This document shows, in pieces, positions 1-8,863 of a DNA stretch of 64,000 nucleotides. The position numbers and the translations under genes were made by a program. Numbering within the stretch: position 1 is the stretch's first letter; each line of letters starts with the position of its first letter. This DNA is from Deefgea piscis (lineage in GTDB: Bacteria > Pseudomonadota > Gammaproteobacteria > Burkholderiales > Chitinibacteraceae), in the NCBI RefSeq assembly GCF_019665785.1, contig NZ_CP081149.1, positions 62,001-126,000 of the forward strand. Direction: 5' to 3'. A model generated the notes under the pieces. That model made no database searches, was not told the origin of the DNA, and saw nothing but the letters and a program-made list of their open reading frames with translations.

Positions 1-552
1 ATCTACCGGGTTCGCAGGCTGCCGTTTTATCTGCGCTTGAATCTGCGTCACGCCCGCCATACGCGCCGGCCCGCTTGGCCTAACGATCTGAGCGCTGGCG
101 TTAAAGCGTAATTGCGGCGCTACGCGCGTGGGAGTCGCCGAAGGTGCTGATGCTTGAATTGGCTGGGTATTGGCATCTAGCGCTTTAACCAAGGACGCTG
201 CATTAACATACCCATCCAATTGAGTATTCAATGCCGCCGTTATTGCCACCGAAGCACTGGTGATTGATTCACTTTTGACTACTTCACTAGAAACGGATTC
301 ACGGCCAAGCGCTGCGCTCGCCATAATTGGTTTTGCTGATATTTGATACGGCAAAAAAACGTATGCCAACCCCGCACCAAGCACAATGCCACCGCCGACA
401 ATCAACCACGGTAAACTCGCCGCCAATGCACGCTTAAGTTGGCTAGCACGGTCGGCGCCAGCCGAGCGATTGACGATCGCGGCAGCTTCATCGACGGCGC
501 TGAAATCCGCGGAAACTTTGCCCGCGGGGGATTTTAAGCTTGGCAAATTCAT
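1..552 (-). CDS. partial membrane protein of the MSHA-like operon (cut by window edge)
   Basis: The minus strand from 552 to the window edge is open for about 184 codons with no stop, so the C-terminus is missing. The protein starts MNLPSLKSPAGK, has a hydrophilic N-terminus of about 45 residues, then one membrane segment (LPWLIVGGGIVLGAGLAYVF), then an Ala/Ser/Pro-rich periplasmic stretch. Its ATG overlaps the mshL stop by four bases (ATGA at 549-552), which fixes the start and ties it to that operon. Position directly after mshL is where MshN, a TPR pilus-assembly protein, sits in Vibrio-type MSHA loci. The visible part resembles a single-pass assembly protein but is not diagnostic, so I give no symbol. 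Confidence 0.75.
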   Translation of the reverse strand, partial: MNLPSLKSPAGKVSADFSAVDEAAAIVNRSAGADRASQLKRALAASLPWLIVGGGIVLGAGLAYVFLPYQISAKPIMASAALGRESVSSEVVKSESITSASVAITAALNTQLDGYVNAASLVKALDANTQPIQASAPSATPTRVAPQLRFNASAQIVRPSGPARMAGVTQIQAQIKRQPANPVD

Positions 553-2360
553 TGCGCCGGCCCCATCGCAGGCATCAGTCCGCTGTGAAACGCCGACAAT
601 TCTGGCGCTGATTTTGAATCAAAAAAATCAGCACTTGGCAAAATCTGCGGGTCAACCCCCTGATCTTTAATCATGATCGGGCGCAAAAACACCACTAATT
701 CGATTTTGCTAACTTTGTCATCACGATAGCTAAACGCATCCCCAATCCACGGCAAGCGCGACAAACCCGGCACGCCTTGGCGTAAATTGACTTGTTTGTC
801 TTGAATTAAGCCACCCAAGACAGCGATTTGGCCGCTGGCAATTTTGAGCGTGGAATCAAACTCGCGCACTTGTAATTCCGGCACCAAGCTTTTTAATGCC
901 ACCTTGGTGGTCGATGCAATAATCGCTACCGCTGGATCTTCGACATAGCCGCTGACATTGGTAATGGTCGGCCGCACATTCATTGAGATCGCGCCCGATT
1001 CAGAAATCTGCGGCGTCACCTGCATCACCAAACCCACCGGCACGGTATGCAGCACGCTCTCATACGCCGCAGGGGTAATGATGCCATTGGTGTCTGACGT
1101 GGCCGGCGTGACCGTGATGGTGAAATAAACCAGCTCTTCCACGACTTTCATCACCGCCGGTTGGTTATTCAGCGCGGTAATTTTGGGGCTAGAGAGCACC
1201 CGGGTTTTGCCAAACTGCTCAAGTAATTTCACCGTGGCATTAAAGTTATTACTTTTGTAAGCCAATAAACTCACCGGTGCCGTCGCCAGATTATTCGCCA
1301 ATACGCTTTGCCCAAAGCTCCAACCCGCACCAGTGGCGATTTGCGCCCAATCAATGCCCGCCTGATATTGGTCACTGAGCACCACTTCAACAATCGTGGC
1401 CTCAATCAAGACTTGCCGCTGCGCTGAGGCTTGAATCTTGGCCAAATATTCGGCGACTTTTTGCTGCGATTTTTGCGGCGCCCGAATGCTAATAGTGCCG
1501 GTTTCAGGATGAATCACCACCAAATTGTGCACCGGCGCAACGGAGGAAGCTGCTTGCACGGCTTGCTGCTGGATGGCGAGGGTTTCGGCTTGGATTTTGT
1601 CAATTTGCGCCAGCATTTTTTCTAGCTTGGCGCTGTTTTCGATGGCAGTAGTTTGTGCCTGACCTGGCAGCAAGGCTTGTTGTGTTGCGTATTGACTCAG
1701 CTTGCTCGTGGCTGTGCTCGTCGGCGCTGGCTCAGATTTAATGTCGAGGATTTCTTTGAGATTACTTTCTAAGCGCTGCCAAAATAGATTTTTCGACTCG
1801 CTATCAATCGCCGAAAACGAAGTACTACCGGTGCTATTGCTGGCGTTGCTGGGATCTGAAACCGATTTAACTGAGTTTAAAATATTTAAACTCGAGCGCA
1901 TATTACGCTGCAAATTAAAGTAATCGAGCTGATAAATGCGCAGCGTTGGCGTGTCGGGCACCACGGTGAGCACGCCATTGACCATGCTCCACCGAATATC
2001 AGCTTGGCCAGCAATGCGATCGAGAATTTGTGGCAAGGTTTGGTTAATCGCGTTCAACGTAATATTGCCGCTCACCGCAGGGTGCACGTCGATATTGATG
2101 CGTGCGTCGCGCGCCAAAGCAAACAATAAATCGTGGACCCCAAGCTGACTCACAACGACGCTATAAACCTCGAGCTGCTGGCGCACATTAGGCTTGGGTA
2201 AAACCGGAATTGACGGCACCACCGACGGAATCGCTGCGCTGGGCATCGCGGCAGACGCAGTGCTTTGACTGATGTGCCCAGTGACTTGTAAACCGTTGGA
2301 TGTTGAGCAAGCACTACCGAACAGCAAGAAACATCCTGCGATCAACAAAGCCTTTTGCAT
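549..2360 (-). CDS. mshL: MshL-like outer membrane secretin
   Basis: 603-aa secretin, the outer membrane pore of an MSHA-type pilus or type II secretion-like machine. The N-terminus (LIAGCFLLFGSAC) is a probable lipoprotein signal, although the lipobox is not canonical. A secretin/TonB short N-terminal domain lies around residues 65-135 (ALARDARINIDVHPAVSGNI), followed by a Gln/Ala-rich helical region (about 225-270). An N-domain and the C-terminal secretin domain (about 330-575) carry the family signature VPGLSRLPWIGDAF and the terminal strand KIELVVFLRPIMI. It lies downstream of an ExeA/MshM-like ATPase on the same strand and overlaps the next gene by ATGA. The MshL assignment rests on the mshM-mshL order; a GspD-like pilus secretin is the alternative. 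Confidence 0.85.
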   Translation of the reverse strand: MQKALLIAGCFLLFGSACSTSNGLQVTGHISQSTASAAMPSAAIPSVVPSIPVLPKPNVRQQLEVYSVVVSQLGVHDLLFALARDARINIDVHPAVSGNITLNAINQTLPQILDRIAGQADIRWSMVNGVLTVVPDTPTLRIYQLDYFNLQRNMRSSLNILNSVKSVSDPSNASNSTGSTSFSAIDSESKNLFWQRLESNLKEILDIKSEPAPTSTATSKLSQYATQQALLPGQAQTTAIENSAKLEKMLAQIDKIQAETLAIQQQAVQAASSVAPVHNLVVIHPETGTISIRAPQKSQQKVAEYLAKIQASAQRQVLIEATIVEVVLSDQYQAGIDWAQIATGAGWSFGQSVLANNLATAPVSLLAYKSNNFNATVKLLEQFGKTRVLSSPKITALNNQPAVMKVVEELVYFTITVTPATSDTNGIITPAAYESVLHTVPVGLVMQVTPQISESGAISMNVRPTITNVSGYVEDPAVAIIASTTKVALKSLVPELQVREFDSTLKIASGQIAVLGGLIQDKQVNLRQGVPGLSRLPWIGDAFSYRDDKVSKIELVVFLRPIMIKDQGVDPQILPSADFFDSKSAPELSAFHSGLMPAMGPAQ

Positions 2361-2439
2361 ACTTGGTTTCTTTTTATTAACTTACCTCAAGCTAGCATAG
2401 CTTTTAAAAATTTAAAGTTTCAGCGACTTGCTGATTCAT

Positions 2440-3786
2440 CTAGTCGCGCAGCAACAACATTTCGCCGCGCAAAACGCCGATGGTTTGAATTTTATGCTTA
2501 CGCTGTGGATGCGCTTGTTCCAGCAACTGCGTTATCTCGCGCGCTTTTTTCTCATCTGGGTACAGCCCTGCCAACACGCCCCATGCCAAGTTGTCATTAA
2601 GTAATGTGGGATACACCAACACACGACTTGTCCCTAGATGCATTTCTAAATCACTCACTAGCTGTTCTAAGCGCAGCAGCTGAGTTTGTGGCACTTTAGA
2701 AACCAGAATCGTCATGCTATTGGCGTCAGCGGCAATCAGCTTTTTATTTGATTGCATCACTCGTTCATTGAGAAACAAGGGTGCAGCTGCAGAGCGTAAT
2801 TTGATGTCGGCGTTTTCGCTTAGCGACGAGAGTTTTTCCGAACGCGGCCAAAGTAATGGCTCGCTAATTTGCACTGGATTGGGATAAAAAAACCAAAATA
2901 GTAGCAACAAAGCGCCAAGTACAATGAGTGCCACCCATCGCTGAATATGGCTAAAACGCGATGACGTTACCGCCTCATCTTGCAGTACACTTTGCACATG
3001 CTTCGCCTCCACACTCACGGCTTGATCGGTATAGGCCGCCAGCAAGGCTTGATCTGCAATAACATTAATCTGCCGACTGATCCCTTGCGTGGCTTGGGCA
3101 ATCAATTGCACCGCTGGGGCGCTAAACAAGGTTTCCCCTTGATAACCCGCCGCCGATAAGCGACAAGCCAAATATTCGCTCACATCATCTGTCGTAAGTA
3201 AAGGCAAAACCAAGTTGTGACTGACTCGTTCGCACAGCGGACTTAACGCCGTATTGGCCCATTGCTGCTCTAACTCTGGGCGCGCAAACAGCACGATTTG
3301 CAATAATGGCTGCGATCGAATGGCTAAATCACTCAATAAGCGTAATAGTTCAAAAGACTCAAGCGGCATTGCCTGCGCAGCGTCGAGCAATAACACCACC
3401 TGCCGACCTGCGGCATGCCGACGCATGAGCTCAACTTCGATCTGATCAAAAACTTGATGGCTACTGCCACTACTGAGTTGAATTTGTAATTGCGCAGCAA
3501 TCGTGACTAAAAATTCATTCTCAAGCACGGCAAAATTCGGCATAAAGATCGTATCAACGCAATTGGATAGCCGTGTCAGCAACATGCGGCACAATAGCGT
3601 TTTGCCCGCGCCGATTTCAGCGATCACTTGAATCAAGCCTTCACCGGCCTGAATAGCGTTTAGCACGGTATCAAGGATTTCACCGCGACCCGCTCCAAAA
3701 AAGAAAAAATCGGGATGCGAAGTCAGGCGAAATGGTGGGCTATGTAAACCAAAATACGTTTGATACAAAATTAAACCCCATGACAT
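2440..3786 (-). CDS. mshM: MshM/ExeA-like AAA ATPase
   Basis: 448-aa membrane-anchored ATPase of the ExeA/MshM family, thought to help assemble secretins or pili. The N-terminus has the family pattern YFGLHSPPFRLTSHPDFFFF. Walker A is AEIGAGKT at residues 56-63 and Walker B is VVLLLDAAQ near 130-138. A single membrane segment (ALIVLGALLLLFWFFY) follows at about residue 283, and the C-terminal 75 residues (ILVSKVPQTQL...VLRGEMLLL) look like an SPOR-type fold. It is the first visible gene of the minus-strand operon, 79 bp before mshL. The ATG at 3786 gives the full family N-terminus; a start a few codons later cannot be excluded. Confidence 0.85.
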   Translation of the reverse strand: MSWGLILYQTYFGLHSPPFRLTSHPDFFFFGAGRGEILDTVLNAIQAGEGLIQVIAEIGAGKTLLCRMLLTRLSNCVDTIFMPNFAVLENEFLVTIAAQLQIQLSSGSSHQVFDQIEVELMRRHAAGRQVVLLLDAAQAMPLESFELLRLLSDLAIRSQPLLQIVLFARPELEQQWANTALSPLCERVSHNLVLPLLTTDDVSEYLACRLSAAGYQGETLFSAPAVQLIAQATQGISRQINVIADQALLAAYTDQAVSVEAKHVQSVLQDEAVTSSRFSHIQRWVALIVLGALLLLFWFFYPNPVQISEPLLWPRSEKLSSLSENADIKLRSAAAPLFLNERVMQSNKKLIAADANSMTILVSKVPQTQLLRLEQLVSDLEMHLGTSRVLVYPTLLNDNLAWGVLAGLYPDEKKAREITQLLEQAHPQRKHKIQTIGVLRGEMLLLRD

Positions 3787-3955
3787 AAATCATATGACAG
3801 TGACTTGAAAACAAGATTTCATCTGTCAAATAGCATAACGTCTGTATAAACAAATTGTAAGTAAACGTAAAGAAAGAATATGCGCTGGCAACACTTGGGG
3901 ATCTCAATCACCAACCTAAAAACAAAACGCTGGCGAGCGATATGTCAAATAGTCA

Positions 3956-3984
3956 GATGTGAGAAAATATATACACGGTATAAT
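3956..3984 (+). promoter_or_regulatory. candidate promoter in the 346-bp mshM/mlaF divergent gap
   Basis: The gap 3787-4132 separates divergent mshM and mlaF and must hold promoters for both. A perfect TATAAT lies at 3979-3984 on the plus strand, but no good -35 box lies 17 bp upstream (GATGTG at 3956-3961), so the promoter is tentative. A second -10-like TATACT is at 4084-4089. Between them is a 28-codon reading frame (3993-4079) without a ribosome binding site, which I do not call a gene. Confidence 0.35.
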
Positions 3985-4132
3985 CCGACTTTATGATTGA
4001 AGAAGCGCAAGCCAGTCATCAGCGCAATGACGGTAACGCGAGTTCTTTGCTGCAACGCAGCATCAATAATGACCTCTAGCCTGTATACTTAGAAAGCCAT
4101 AAAATTCGTTTTCAATCACTCAGCTTAAATCC

Positions 4133-4927
4133 ATGAACCTGCTTGAATTTCAAAATGTCAGCTTTTCCTATGCTGAAAACCAGATATTGCGCGACGTATC
4201 TTTATCGATACGCCGTGGTCAACTGGTGGCGATCATGGGGGGCTCAGGCTCAGGTAAAACCACCTTGCTCAAATTGATTGGCGGCCAATTACAGGCCAAG
4301 CAAGGCGCAGTGTGGCTGGATGGGCAAAATGTTGGCCAACTCAACGAGCACGATCTGTATCAAATGCGCCGTAAATTGGGCATGTTGTTTCAATTTGGGG
4401 CGTTATTTACGGATTTATCGGTGTTTGATAACGTCGCCTTCCCACTGCGCGAACGCACTCAGTTACCTGAATCGATGATTAAAGATTTAGTGCTGATGAA
4501 GCTCGAAGCCGTCGGTTTGCGCGGCGCTGCGCAGCAAATGCCGCATGAATTATCCGGTGGTATGGCAAGACGAGTGGCTTTGGCGCGCGCCATTGCTTTA
4601 GATCCTGCTGTGATGTTGTATGACGAACCGTTTACCGGTTTAGATCCGATTTCTTTGGCCACGGTGGGCAAATTAATTCGTGAACTCAATGATGCACTTG
4701 GCACGGCATCGATTGTGGTGACGCATGATGTGGCCGAATCGCTGGCAATTGTCGATTACGTTTATTTTTTGGCCGAAGGCCGAATCGTTGCCGAAGGCAC
4801 GCCAGCAGAAGTCAAAGCGTCAACCCACCCTTTTGTGCAGCAGTTTATTCATGCACGCCCCGATGGCCCATTGCCATTTCATAAGCCAGCAGTACCTTAT
4901 GCAGAGCAACTGGGTTTGCCATGTTGA
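4133..4927 (+). CDS. mlaF: MlaF, ATPase of the Mla phospholipid transporter
   Basis: 264-aa ABC ATPase that powers the MlaFEDB inner membrane complex, which moves phospholipids between the inner membrane and the periplasmic carrier MlaC to keep outer membrane lipid asymmetry. Walker A is GGSGSGKT (residues 36-43), the signature is LSGGM, and Walker B is VMLYDEPFTGLDP. The C-terminus (FIHARPDGPLPFH) is typical of MlaF. It is the first gene of the run mlaF-E-D-C-B-A, with mlaE 24 bp downstream. The ATG at 4133 starts directly with the conserved MNLLEFQNVSFSY. Confidence 0.97.
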   Translation: MNLLEFQNVSFSYAENQILRDVSLSIRRGQLVAIMGGSGSGKTTLLKLIGGQLQAKQGAVWLDGQNVGQLNEHDLYQMRRKLGMLFQFGALFTDLSVFDNVAFPLRERTQLPESMIKDLVLMKLEAVGLRGAAQQMPHELSGGMARRVALARAIALDPAVMLYDEPFTGLDPISLATVGKLIRELNDALGTASIVVTHDVAESLAIVDYVYFLAEGRIVAEGTPAEVKASTHPFVQQFIHARPDGPLPFHKPAVPYAEQLGLPC

Positions 4928-4951
4928 ACACCACCATCGCGGAGGCCACTT

Positions 4952-5737
4952 TTGTTGTTTAATTTTTTTAGCCGTCTTGGCGCACCATTCACCAATGCTT
5001 TGATTAAGCTGGGTTTTGCTTGCCGATTTTTAATTGCGATTTTGCGCCATTCAGGCAGCTGCCTGCTGCGCCCACAGTTGACGATGCGTGAGATTTGGTT
5101 TGCTGGCGTTTTATCCGTTTTGATTATTTCGGTGTCGGGGCTGTTTGTTGGCATGGTATTGGCGCTACAAGGCTATGACACGCTACAACGCTTTGGCGCT
5201 TCGAGCTCGCTCGGGATTTTAGTCGCTCTGTCCTTGGTGCGGGAATTAGGCCCAGTGGTCGCCGCGCTGCTATTTGCCAGCCGCGCTGGTAGTGCGATCA
5301 CTGCTGAAATTGGCTTAATGAAAACCACCGAACAATTGTCGGCGATGGAAATGATGGCGGTTAATCCGATTGCCCGCGTGGTTGCGCCGCGCTTTTGGGG
5401 TGGGGTGATCTCCATGCCTTTACTGGCCGCGATCTTTAGTGCGATGGGGATTTTTGGCGGTTACTTGGTCGGCGTGCACTTATTGGGCTTGGACGACGGT
5501 AGTTTTTGGTCGCAAATGCAAGGCGCGGTCGATTTTCGCCTTGATGTGATGAATGGCATTATCAAAAGTGTGTTCTTTGGTTTTGCCGTGTCTTTAATTG
5601 CCGTTTTTGAAGGCTACGATGCACCGCCCACCGCGGAAGGTGTATCACGTGCTACGACGCGCACGGTAGTCACGAGTTCTTTAGTTATTTTGGCGCTGGA
5701 CTTTATTTTGACCGCGTTTATGTTCCGAGGGGTTTAA
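4952..5737 (+). CDS. mlaE: MlaE, permease of the Mla transporter
   Basis: 261-aa integral membrane permease of the MlaE family, partner of MlaF, with several long hydrophobic helices (VLIISVSGLFVGMVLALQGY; ISMPLLAAIFSAMGIFGGYL; FILTAFMF) and the family segment VSLIAVFEGYDAPPTAEGVS. The start appears to be TTG at 4952: a strong GGAGG lies at 4941-4945, six bases upstream, and no ATG sits before conserved sequence. It is followed by mlaD after two bases. Confidence 0.95.
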   Translation: MLFNFFSRLGAPFTNALIKLGFACRFLIAILRHSGSCLLRPQLTMREIWFAGVLSVLIISVSGLFVGMVLALQGYDTLQRFGASSSLGILVALSLVRELGPVVAALLFASRAGSAITAEIGLMKTTEQLSAMEMMAVNPIARVVAPRFWGGVISMPLLAAIFSAMGIFGGYLVGVHLLGLDDGSFWSQMQGAVDFRLDVMNGIIKSVFFGFAVSLIAVFEGYDAPPTAEGVSRATTRTVVTSSLVILALDFILTAFMFRGV

Positions 5738-5739
5738 TA

Positions 5740-6213
5740 GTGAAACGAGGCATGATTGATTTTTGGGTGGGTTTGTTTGCCGCAGCTGGCATTGCCGCCC
5801 TGTTGTTTTTAGCTTTACAAGTCAGTAGCTCCAGCAGTTTACCCGCCACATCGAGCTATGAATTAAGCGCTGATTTTGAAAACATTGGCGGCCTTAAACC
5901 TAGAGCACCAATTAAAAGTGCTGGGGTGGTGGTGGGCCGCGTTAGCAATATTAGTTTTGACAATGAACGCTACGTTGCCAAGGTCGAAATGGCGATGGAT
6001 AGCCGCTATCACTTTAGCAAAGACAGCTCGGCAGAAATTCTGACTTCGGGCTTATTGGGCGAGCAATATATTGGCATCACGCCGGGCGCCGACGAGAAAA
6101 ATCTCGTCAATGGTGATCGCTTTAAAGTCACCTCTTCTGCCATTGTGCTGGAGCAACTCATTAGTCGCTTTTTATTTAGTCAAGGCGACAAAGCCAACAA
6201 CTCGGAGCAATAA
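5740..6213 (+). CDS. mlaD: MlaD, MCE-domain lipid-binding subunit
   Basis: 157-aa single-pass inner membrane protein with an N-terminal anchor (FWVGLFAAAGIAALLFLAL) and one periplasmic MCE domain (about residues 38-115, including LKPRAPIKSAGVVVGRV and LTSGLLGEQYIG). In E. coli MlaD forms a hexameric ring that passes phospholipids between MlaFE and MlaC. The start is GTG at 5740, two bases after the mlaE stop. An internal ATG at 5752 would have its GAGG only one base away, so GTG is preferred. Length is normal for proteobacterial MlaD. Confidence 0.95.
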   Translation: MKRGMIDFWVGLFAAAGIAALLFLALQVSSSSSLPATSSYELSADFENIGGLKPRAPIKSAGVVVGRVSNISFDNERYVAKVEMAMDSRYHFSKDSSAEILTSGLLGEQYIGITPGADEKNLVNGDRFKVTSSAIVLEQLISRFLFSQGDKANNSEQ

Positions 6214-6215
6214 AT

Positions 6216-6824
6216 ATGTACTCGCTTGTTAGTAAATTATTATTAATCATCACCTTAAGCTTTACCGCCGGCGCGAGTATTGCCAACAATGATAACCCAG
6301 AACAAATTGTGCGCAGCACCAGTAAAGACGTGCTCGATATCATTAAAAAAAATGATAAAGACACCAGCAAAATGCGCGACTTAGTCGATCAACGCCTATC
6401 GCCACTCGCCGATTACAATCGAATGACTTCGCTAGCTGTAGGCCGTTACTGGAAAAGCGCAACGCCCGCGCAGCAAGACGCGCTGAGCAAAGAATTTCGC
6501 ACCATGATGATTCGTACTTATCTATCGGCGCTGACTTTATACAAAAATGCGCAAATCAATGTACGCGGCACGCGTGCCGGTAACGACGCCAGCGAGCAAA
6601 CCGTGCGCACCGAAGTCACCTTACCGGGGCAAAAACCGATTCCGCTGGATTTTAGCTTTGAAAAAATCGGCAGCGAATGGAAAGTATTTGATATCAGCGT
6701 TGAAGGCATTAGCTTTATTAATAATCATCGCAACCAGTTTGGCGCAGTGATTCGCAAAGATGGGATTGATGGTTTGATTAAATCGCTGAGCGAAAAAAAT
6801 AACAGTTCACGTCAAAGCAAATGA
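6216..6824 (+). CDS. mlaC: MlaC, periplasmic phospholipid carrier
   Basis: 202-aa soluble periplasmic shuttle that carries phospholipid between MlaA at the outer membrane and MlaD. A signal peptide is visible (KLLLIITLSFTAGASIAN, cleavage near residue 23), followed by the MlaC/Ttg2D fold with the family pattern LADYNRMTSLAVGRYW and a lysine-rich C-terminus. It begins two bases after mlaD and overlaps mlaB by four bases (ATGA), so mlaD, mlaC and mlaB are probably translationally coupled. Confidence 0.95.
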   Translation: MYSLVSKLLLIITLSFTAGASIANNDNPEQIVRSTSKDVLDIIKKNDKDTSKMRDLVDQRLSPLADYNRMTSLAVGRYWKSATPAQQDALSKEFRTMMIRTYLSALTLYKNAQINVRGTRAGNDASEQTVRTEVTLPGQKPIPLDFSFEKIGSEWKVFDISVEGISFINNHRNQFGAVIRKDGIDGLIKSLSEKNNSSRQSK

Positions 6825-7111
6825 AGACCGAGATCCGCATTAGCGCAGAGCTTAGCTTTGCCAGTAGCCCCGCAGCACTCAATCTACTCGACGCCTCATT
6901 GTCGCAAGCTGATCTCACGCTCGATTTTAGCGATTTAAAGCAAGTCGATTCGAGTGCCGTGGCCTTACTGCTCGAATGGCAGCGCCGTGCTAGCGCGGCA
7001 CAATGCACATTACGGCTGATTCATTTACCCGCTAATCTGCTGCAACTGATCGCCGTTTATGGCTTAAGTCATTTTTTTTATAATGCCAGCGAAAGCGAAT
7101 CAAGTTGCTAA
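6821..7111 (+). CDS. mlaB: MlaB, STAS-domain subunit of the Mla complex
   Basis: 96-aa single STAS domain with the core pattern LTLDFSDLKQVDSSAVALLL, the part of the fold that contacts MlaF. In E. coli MlaB is a cytoplasmic regulator needed for MlaF stability and ATPase activity. Its ATG overlaps the mlaC stop. It lies just before mlaA, so this operon holds all six mla genes together, unlike E. coli where mlaA is elsewhere. Confidence 0.9.
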   Translation: MKTEIRISAELSFASSPAALNLLDASLSQADLTLDFSDLKQVDSSAVALLLEWQRRASAAQCTLRLIHLPANLLQLIAVYGLSHFFYNASESESSC

Positions 7112-7158
7112 AAATGCTCTCTATACTTCATCCATCTAATTTGCTTTTTGAGTCCGCC

Positions 7159-7929
7159 ATGTTACGCCGCCTGATTGTGTTCCCTTTATTGCTGCTCGGT
7201 GCTTGTGCAACGCCGCAAAATAATTACGACCCACTCGAGCCGATCAACCGCCCCATTTATAAAATGAATAAAGCGGTTGACGATGCGGTATTGCGCCCAG
7301 TAGCCAAAGGCTATGTGCGCTTTGTGCCGCCACCGCTACGTAAAGGCGTGGATAACTTTTTTGAAAACATCGACGATTTATTCAGCATTCCTGCCGCCTT
7401 ATTGCAAGGCAAAGCCACACCGGCCTCTAAAAGCTTTGGCCGAGTTTTGGTCAATTCAACCGTGGGCGTGGGCGGCCTAATTGATTGGGCCAGCGATTTA
7501 CCGATTGAAAAACAAAATCAAGACCTAGGCCAAACCCTCGGTTATTGGGGGCTGCCAACAGGGCCTTATTTGATGGTGCCATTTTATGGCCCAACCACCT
7601 TACGCGATAGCGTAGAGCCTTTGTCGCGCTTTATTTGGGGGCCGATTGATTACGTCGATGATTTGGCCGGACAAATCACTTATTACAGCGTCTATATCGT
7701 CAACGCCCGGGCACAAATCCTGCCGTTAGATAAAATCATCGACGAACAAGCGGATCCTTACGCGTTTATCCGCGACAGCTATTTGCAACGCCGCTGGTTT
7801 AAAATTCACGATGGCAATCCACCGTTTCCTTTACCCATGGGCTCAGCAGACGACTTAGACGCTGATGCTGGTCCTGAAGCAGCACCGATCGCCAGAGCCC
7901 CAAGCGCAGTCACCTCGGAAACCCCATGA
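7159..7929 (+). CDS. mlaA: MlaA (VacJ) outer membrane lipoprotein
   Basis: 256-aa lipoprotein that in E. coli forms an outer membrane channel with porins and removes mislocalised phospholipid from the outer leaflet. I place the start at ATG 7159, because it gives a clean lipoprotein signal (MLRRLIVFPLLLLGAC, lipobox LGAC) followed by the MlaA opening DPLEPINRPIYKMNKAVD. The upstream in-frame ATG at 7105 would prefix 18 unrelated residues. Conserved segments include DLGQTLGYWGLPTGPYLMVP and GPTTLRDS. The C-terminus is an acidic/Ala-Pro tail. The stop overlaps the next ABC gene by ATGA. Confidence 0.95.
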   Translation: MLRRLIVFPLLLLGACATPQNNYDPLEPINRPIYKMNKAVDDAVLRPVAKGYVRFVPPPLRKGVDNFFENIDDLFSIPAALLQGKATPASKSFGRVLVNSTVGVGGLIDWASDLPIEKQNQDLGQTLGYWGLPTGPYLMVPFYGPTTLRDSVEPLSRFIWGPIDYVDDLAGQITYYSVYIVNARAQILPLDKIIDEQADPYAFIRDSYLQRRWFKIHDGNPPFPLPMGSADDLDADAGPEAAPIARAPSAVTSETP

Positions 7930-8819
7930 GCGCAATTATTTTTGACCACATAAGCAAACAATTTGGCGACTTTACTGCGCTAAACGACATTAGTTTTCGC
8001 GTTGAAGAAGGCGATTTCTTTGCCCTACTTGGCCCCAATGGCGCAGGTAAAACCACGCTGATTTCTATCCTTGCTGGCCTGAGTAAAGCCAGCCAAGGGC
8101 GCACCAGCGTCATGGGCTACGACGTTAGCAGCGATTACCGTCAAGCGCGGCGCGCCGTCGGTATCGTGCCGCAAGAATTGGTGTTTGATCCTTTTTTTAC
8201 TGTGCGCGAAACCTTGCAATTTCAATCGGGTTATTTTGGTTTAAAAAACAACGGCGCTTGGATTGACGATATTCTCGAAAACCTCGGCCTAACAAGTAAA
8301 GCCGACGCCAATATGCGCGCCCTTTCTGGGGGTATGAAGCGCCGCGTTATGGTAGCTCAAGCCTTGGTGCATAAACCCCCTGTTATCGTGCTTGATGAGC
8401 CGACTGCTGGAGTCGATGTCGAATTACGGCAAACATTGTGGGCCTTTATTCGCAGCCTGAATCAAGCTGGCCATACCATTGTGCTCACCACGCACTACCT
8501 CGAAGAAGCGCAAACGCTGTGTAATCGCATCGCGATGCTCAAGCAAGGCCGTTTACTGGCGCTAGAAAACAAAGAACAAATCATGAGCCGAGGCGCAGCG
8601 CGCACCGCACTGATCAAACTCACTGCTGGAGCATGGCCGGCGGTTTTGCAGTCGCTGTTGCTGCGCGAGCGGGACAATGGCTTTGAAATCAAACTGGCAG
8701 ACTGCAATGCACTTGAGCATATTTTAATGACCTTGCGCCAAGCGGGCCTTACGCTCAAAGACATCGAAATTGCTCAAGCTGATTTAGAAGACATTTTCGT
8801 TCAAATGATGAGTGCTTAA
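7926..8819 (+). CDS. YadG-like ABC exporter ATPase
   Basis: 297-aa ABC ATPase of the ABC-2 exporter class, closest in feel to E. coli YadG. Walker A is GPNGAGKTT near residue 37, the signature LSGGMKRR near 134, and Walker B VIVLDEPTAGVD, followed by the H-loop TTHYLEEAQ. The C-terminal 80 residues form the extra domain common in drug/lipid exporter ATPases. It is coupled to mlaA by an ATGA overlap and followed 44 bp later by its permease. Substrate unknown; its place inside an mla operon suggests an envelope lipid or polymer. Confidence 0.85.
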   Translation: MSAIIFDHISKQFGDFTALNDISFRVEEGDFFALLGPNGAGKTTLISILAGLSKASQGRTSVMGYDVSSDYRQARRAVGIVPQELVFDPFFTVRETLQFQSGYFGLKNNGAWIDDILENLGLTSKADANMRALSGGMKRRVMVAQALVHKPPVIVLDEPTAGVDVELRQTLWAFIRSLNQAGHTIVLTTHYLEEAQTLCNRIAMLKQGRLLALENKEQIMSRGAARTALIKLTAGAWPAVLQSLLLRERDNGFEIKLADCNALEHILMTLRQAGLTLKDIEIAQADLEDIFVQMMSA

Positions 8820-8863
8820 ACGCGCGCCACCGTCCTCTCACCGCTTGACCTTAGGCAACGACA

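Noticed and set aside
3993..4079. 28-codon reading frame starting MIEEAQASHQRNDG before mlaF
   Set aside because: No ribosome binding site, only about ten bases after a possible -10, and no recognisable features; treated as leader sequence.
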